Shown: positions 63,801 through 64,000 of the stretch, in pieces | Layout of the letters: each line of letters starts with the position of its first letter | Position numbering within the stretch: the stretch's first letter is position 1 | Source of the DNA: Phoronis australis | Taxonomy: Eukaryota > Phoronida > Phoronidae | DNA: 64,000 nt | Direction: 5' to 3' | NCBI GenBank assembly: GCA_002633005.1 | Contig: NMRA01000318.1 | Location: 273,594-337,593 of the forward strand | The notes under the pieces: model-generated | Told to the model about the DNA's origin: nothing | The model's input: only the letters and a program-made list of their open reading frames with translations | The model's database searches: none | Made by a program: the position numbers and the translations under genes

Positions 63801-63861
63801 GCTGTTTCAGCAGGCATCTCATCTATGCTGACCTCAAAGTACCATTTCCCCCTAGACACAC
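36865..63861 (-). CDS. ASH2L: Set1/Ash2 histone methyltransferase complex subunit ASH2, C-terminal half (partial gene, last 6 coding exons)
   Basis: Minus-strand exons 63861-63772, 63265-63072, 42348-42256, 39259-39161, 37696-37637 and 36957-36865 join in phase (about 208 residues, then stop). ASH2L is the core COMPASS/MLL subunit that, with RBBP5, stimulates H3K4 methylation. These exons encode the SPRY domain: [20 protein letters not shown] and GWSQSLG, then [68 protein letters not shown] and [13 protein letters not shown]. The last exon, with [18 protein letters not shown], is the DPY30-binding helix. The basic residues of the RBBP5-binding pocket (Arg in AARIGWS, Tyr/Arg in [11 protein letters not shown]) are present. 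The C-terminus (GQLPDF) is shorter than in human. The N-terminal PHD-like and winged-helix parts lie beyond the right edge. The third intron in view is 20.7 kb and holds a gene on the other strand. Confidence 0.95.
38790..38930 (+). repeat. Dispersed repeat copy (ATTTTAGGATTGGCCAAC family)
   Basis: TTTTTGCCAATGAGGTGACA, GGCGATGCGTACATGCACCA and GCGCAATTTTAGGATTGGCC match the right half of the 7570-7790 copy. ASH2L intron. Confidence 0.45.
39596..40644. mobile_element. Non-autonomous DNA transposon, ~1.05 kb, TGTGACATCACCGGAAG ends
   Basis: Left end TGTGACATCACCGGAAGAGG followed by AGCAAAA; complement of the right end TGTGACATCACCGGAAGTGG followed by GGCAAAA. The interior has CpG-richer sequence than its surroundings and one 67-codon frame (39631-39834) with no recognised domain. 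In the ASH2L intron between exons at 39259 and 42256. Confidence 0.7.
41436..41480 (+). repeat. AC-rich simple repeat
   Basis: Imperfect CA-rich tract (ACACACACACATGCACGC and similar) of about 45 bases. Confidence 0.8.
44165..44389 (+). mobile_element. MITE, GGTAAAATCT-ended family
   Basis: Left end GGAAAACCTATCCAATTCCC then GACAAAA; right end GCCATATTGCGTCCTAAATT then GGCAAGATTTTACC. Confidence 0.65.
45481..45914 (+). mobile_element. MITE, GGTAAAATCT-ended family, interrupted by another repeat
   Basis: Left end GGTAAAACCTCACCAATTTC; right part GAACATGGAAAATATTAAAA and TGTCCTAAACTAGTGGAATT. The two halves are split by the 45612-45822 element; without it the length is like other copies. Confidence 0.65.
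45612..45822 (-). repeat. Dispersed ~200-base element, copy 3, nested in a MITE
   Basis: Complement of the 33144-33372 copy: TTTCCAGGTGATGTATCATT on the left, AGAGGAAAATTCCAAGCCCT on the right. It interrupts the MITE at 45481, so it inserted later. Confidence 0.75.
47160..47505 (-). repeat. SINE/MITE-like element, diverged copy (related to 54233)
   Basis: Starts CTTAATGGAACATTAGCGGT and shares AGTGTATTTGACTGGC-like, ATGTCTGGTAAACAATGGTG and ATTCGTAATAAAATAAC sequence with 54233-54549. The minus strand carries a B-box-like GCGGGTTTGATTC. One ambiguous base, N, is at 47487. Confidence 0.5.
49960..50144 (+). mobile_element. MITE, GGTAAAATCT-ended family (shortened copy)
   Basis: Left end GATAAAATCTCACCAATTTC then TGACAAAA; right end CACTTGTGTCCTGAATTATTGAGACTATGCC, degenerate. 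Confidence 0.6.
50537..50811. mobile_element. Mariner-like MITE, TACAGTAYAGGNCAAAA ends
   Basis: Left end TACAGTACAGGTCAAAAGTA; complement of the right end GTACAGTATAGGACAAAAGT. Such CAGT...CAAAAGTA ends with TA next to them are typical of Tc1/mariner-type elements. A related fragment in the opposite orientation lies around 54900-55048 (CATTCTGGGTCATTTTGTCA). No transposase. Confidence 0.6.
51917..60595 (+). CDS. Single-pass membrane protein of unknown family, nested antisense in an ASH2L intron (10 exons)
   Basis: Exons 51917-52155, 55120-55212, 55843-55921, 56137-56226, 56938-57016, 57464-57622, 58050-58128, 58895-58963, 59745-59794 and 60519-60595 join in phase across nine GT-AG introns to 337 residues. 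Order: about 20 polar N-terminal residues; one membrane helix ([20 protein letters not shown], about residues 21-43) ending in [10 protein letters not shown], so Cys residues (possible palmitoylation) and a positive stop-transfer; then a long, charged, probably disordered cytoplasmic tail with acidic Ser-rich stretches, a Thr run ([13 protein letters not shown]), a Lys/Arg/Pro-rich part ([10 protein letters not shown]), [20 protein letters not shown], and the end [15 protein letters not shown]. No signal peptide, so probably N-outside type III topology. The second Met (51932, AACATGG) has the better start context. An upstream exon cannot be excluded. I recognise no family. Confidence 0.72.
53432..53633 (+). 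mobile_element. MITE, GGTAAAATCT-ended family
   Basis: Left end ACCTAATCTAACCAATTTCC; right end CAGCAATATTGCGTCTAACT then GCTTAGATTTTAC. In the first intron of the nested gene. Confidence 0.55.
54233..54549 (-). mobile_element. Inverted-repeat element TTTAAAGGAACATT with tRNA-like B-box
   Basis: The left end CCTTTAAAGGAACATTCTCG matches the complement of the right end TTTAAAGGAACATTATCGGG. The minus strand has a B-box-like GGTGAGTTTGATTCCAGGC. Related copy at 47160. Confidence 0.55.
55175..55188. promoter_or_regulatory. X-box-like palindrome inside exon 2 of the nested gene
   Basis: GTTACCACGGTAAC is a perfect inverted repeat of the RFX X-box type, but it lies in coding sequence (VTTVT). 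A second imperfect one, GTTGCCATAGCAAT, follows at 55248-55261 in the next intron. May be chance. Confidence 0.25.
55330..55540 (+). mobile_element. MITE remnant, GGTAAAATCT-ended family
   Basis: The right end AATTTCACTTGTCCGCCATA then GCATTTTACTG resembles other copies; the left end is degenerate. A second right-end fragment lies at about 55765-55812. Confidence 0.4.
60752..60757 (+). terminator. Poly(A) signal of the nested gene
   Basis: AATAAA 157 bases after the stop codon at 60595. Confidence 0.6.
60891..60962 (+). repeat. 18-base tandem repeat, 4 units
   Basis: CTTTAATTTAAGTTTGCA four times; the first unit has TTTTCA in place of TTTGCA. Each unit contains the palindrome TTAATTTAA-like core. 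Confidence 0.95.
62404..62505 (+). mobile_element. tRNA-derived SINE
   Basis: A-box TGGCTCAGTGGTTTGAGC with a paired D-stem (GCTC/GAGC) and B-box GGGTTCGAATCC with a paired T-stem (CCGGG/CCTGG), but the anticodon and acceptor stems do not pair, and a non-tRNA tail with an A-rich run (AGTAAGAAAAAAGC) follows. Pol III promoter boxes are intact. Confidence 0.6.
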
Positions 63862-64000
63862 CTGCATGTAACAAACAGAAACAGGTCAAGGCACAAATTG
63901 TCATCGAAGATTTATTTCCTTCAGAATCACAAGCAGTTTATGTACACTCGGTAAAGATATTAAATAGTACTGGATAATAGGACAAAGCCAAATGAAAATC

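Noticed and set aside
1-64000. CRISPR array, prophage or bacterial operon
   Set aside because: All genes are intron-containing metazoan genes; tandem repeats seen are minisatellites or transposon ends.

Overview
The window is nuclear genomic DNA from an animal, most likely a marine invertebrate; I cannot name the phylum. Genes are split by GT-AG introns of about 0.1 to 20 kb, the sequence is AT-rich, and tRNA-like SINEs and short inverted-repeat transposons are common. The genes encode conserved metazoan proteins. There is no operon, CRISPR array or prokaryotic feature. Every gene model below was assembled by hand from splice sites, reading phase and protein similarity, so exon edges are predictions.

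Layout. Positions 1-1843 (minus) hold the 5' part of an unrecognised charged protein that runs off the left edge. Positions 3365-8928 (plus) hold a complete 5-exon CFAP299 (C4orf22) gene, with an RFX X-box-like motif in the upstream region between the two divergent genes. Positions 10799-21424 (plus) hold a complete 8-exon WDR45B/WIPI3 gene (autophagy PI3P-binding propeller); a CLEAR-type E-box lies about 235 bp upstream, and intron 3 holds a 1.6 kb tandem duplication whose junction is a single N. Positions 26874-33989 (plus) hold a complete 8-coding-exon GGPS1 gene (geranylgeranyl diphosphate synthase). Positions 36865-63861 (minus) hold the last six coding exons of ASH2L, the trithorax/COMPASS subunit, with the rest beyond the right edge. 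The 20.7 kb ASH2L intron (42349-63071) contains, on the opposite strand, a whole 10-exon gene (51917-60595) for a single-pass membrane protein that I cannot assign to a family. This nested gene is the best candidate for something undescribed.

The introns and spacers carry several non-autonomous repeat families: a MITE with GGTAAAATCT-like ends (at least six copies), a small palindromic element built around TTTTGAGAACCAG (four copies), a roughly 200 bp element seen three times (once nested inside a MITE), longer elements with clear terminal inverted repeats (25856-26396, 35246-35610, 39596-40644, 50537-50811), tRNA-like SINEs, and one large foldback made of two tRNA-like modules. No transposase gene was seen.

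The genes are functionally unrelated housekeeping, ciliary and chromatin genes; the only suggested functional link is a possible divergent ciliary pair at the left edge.
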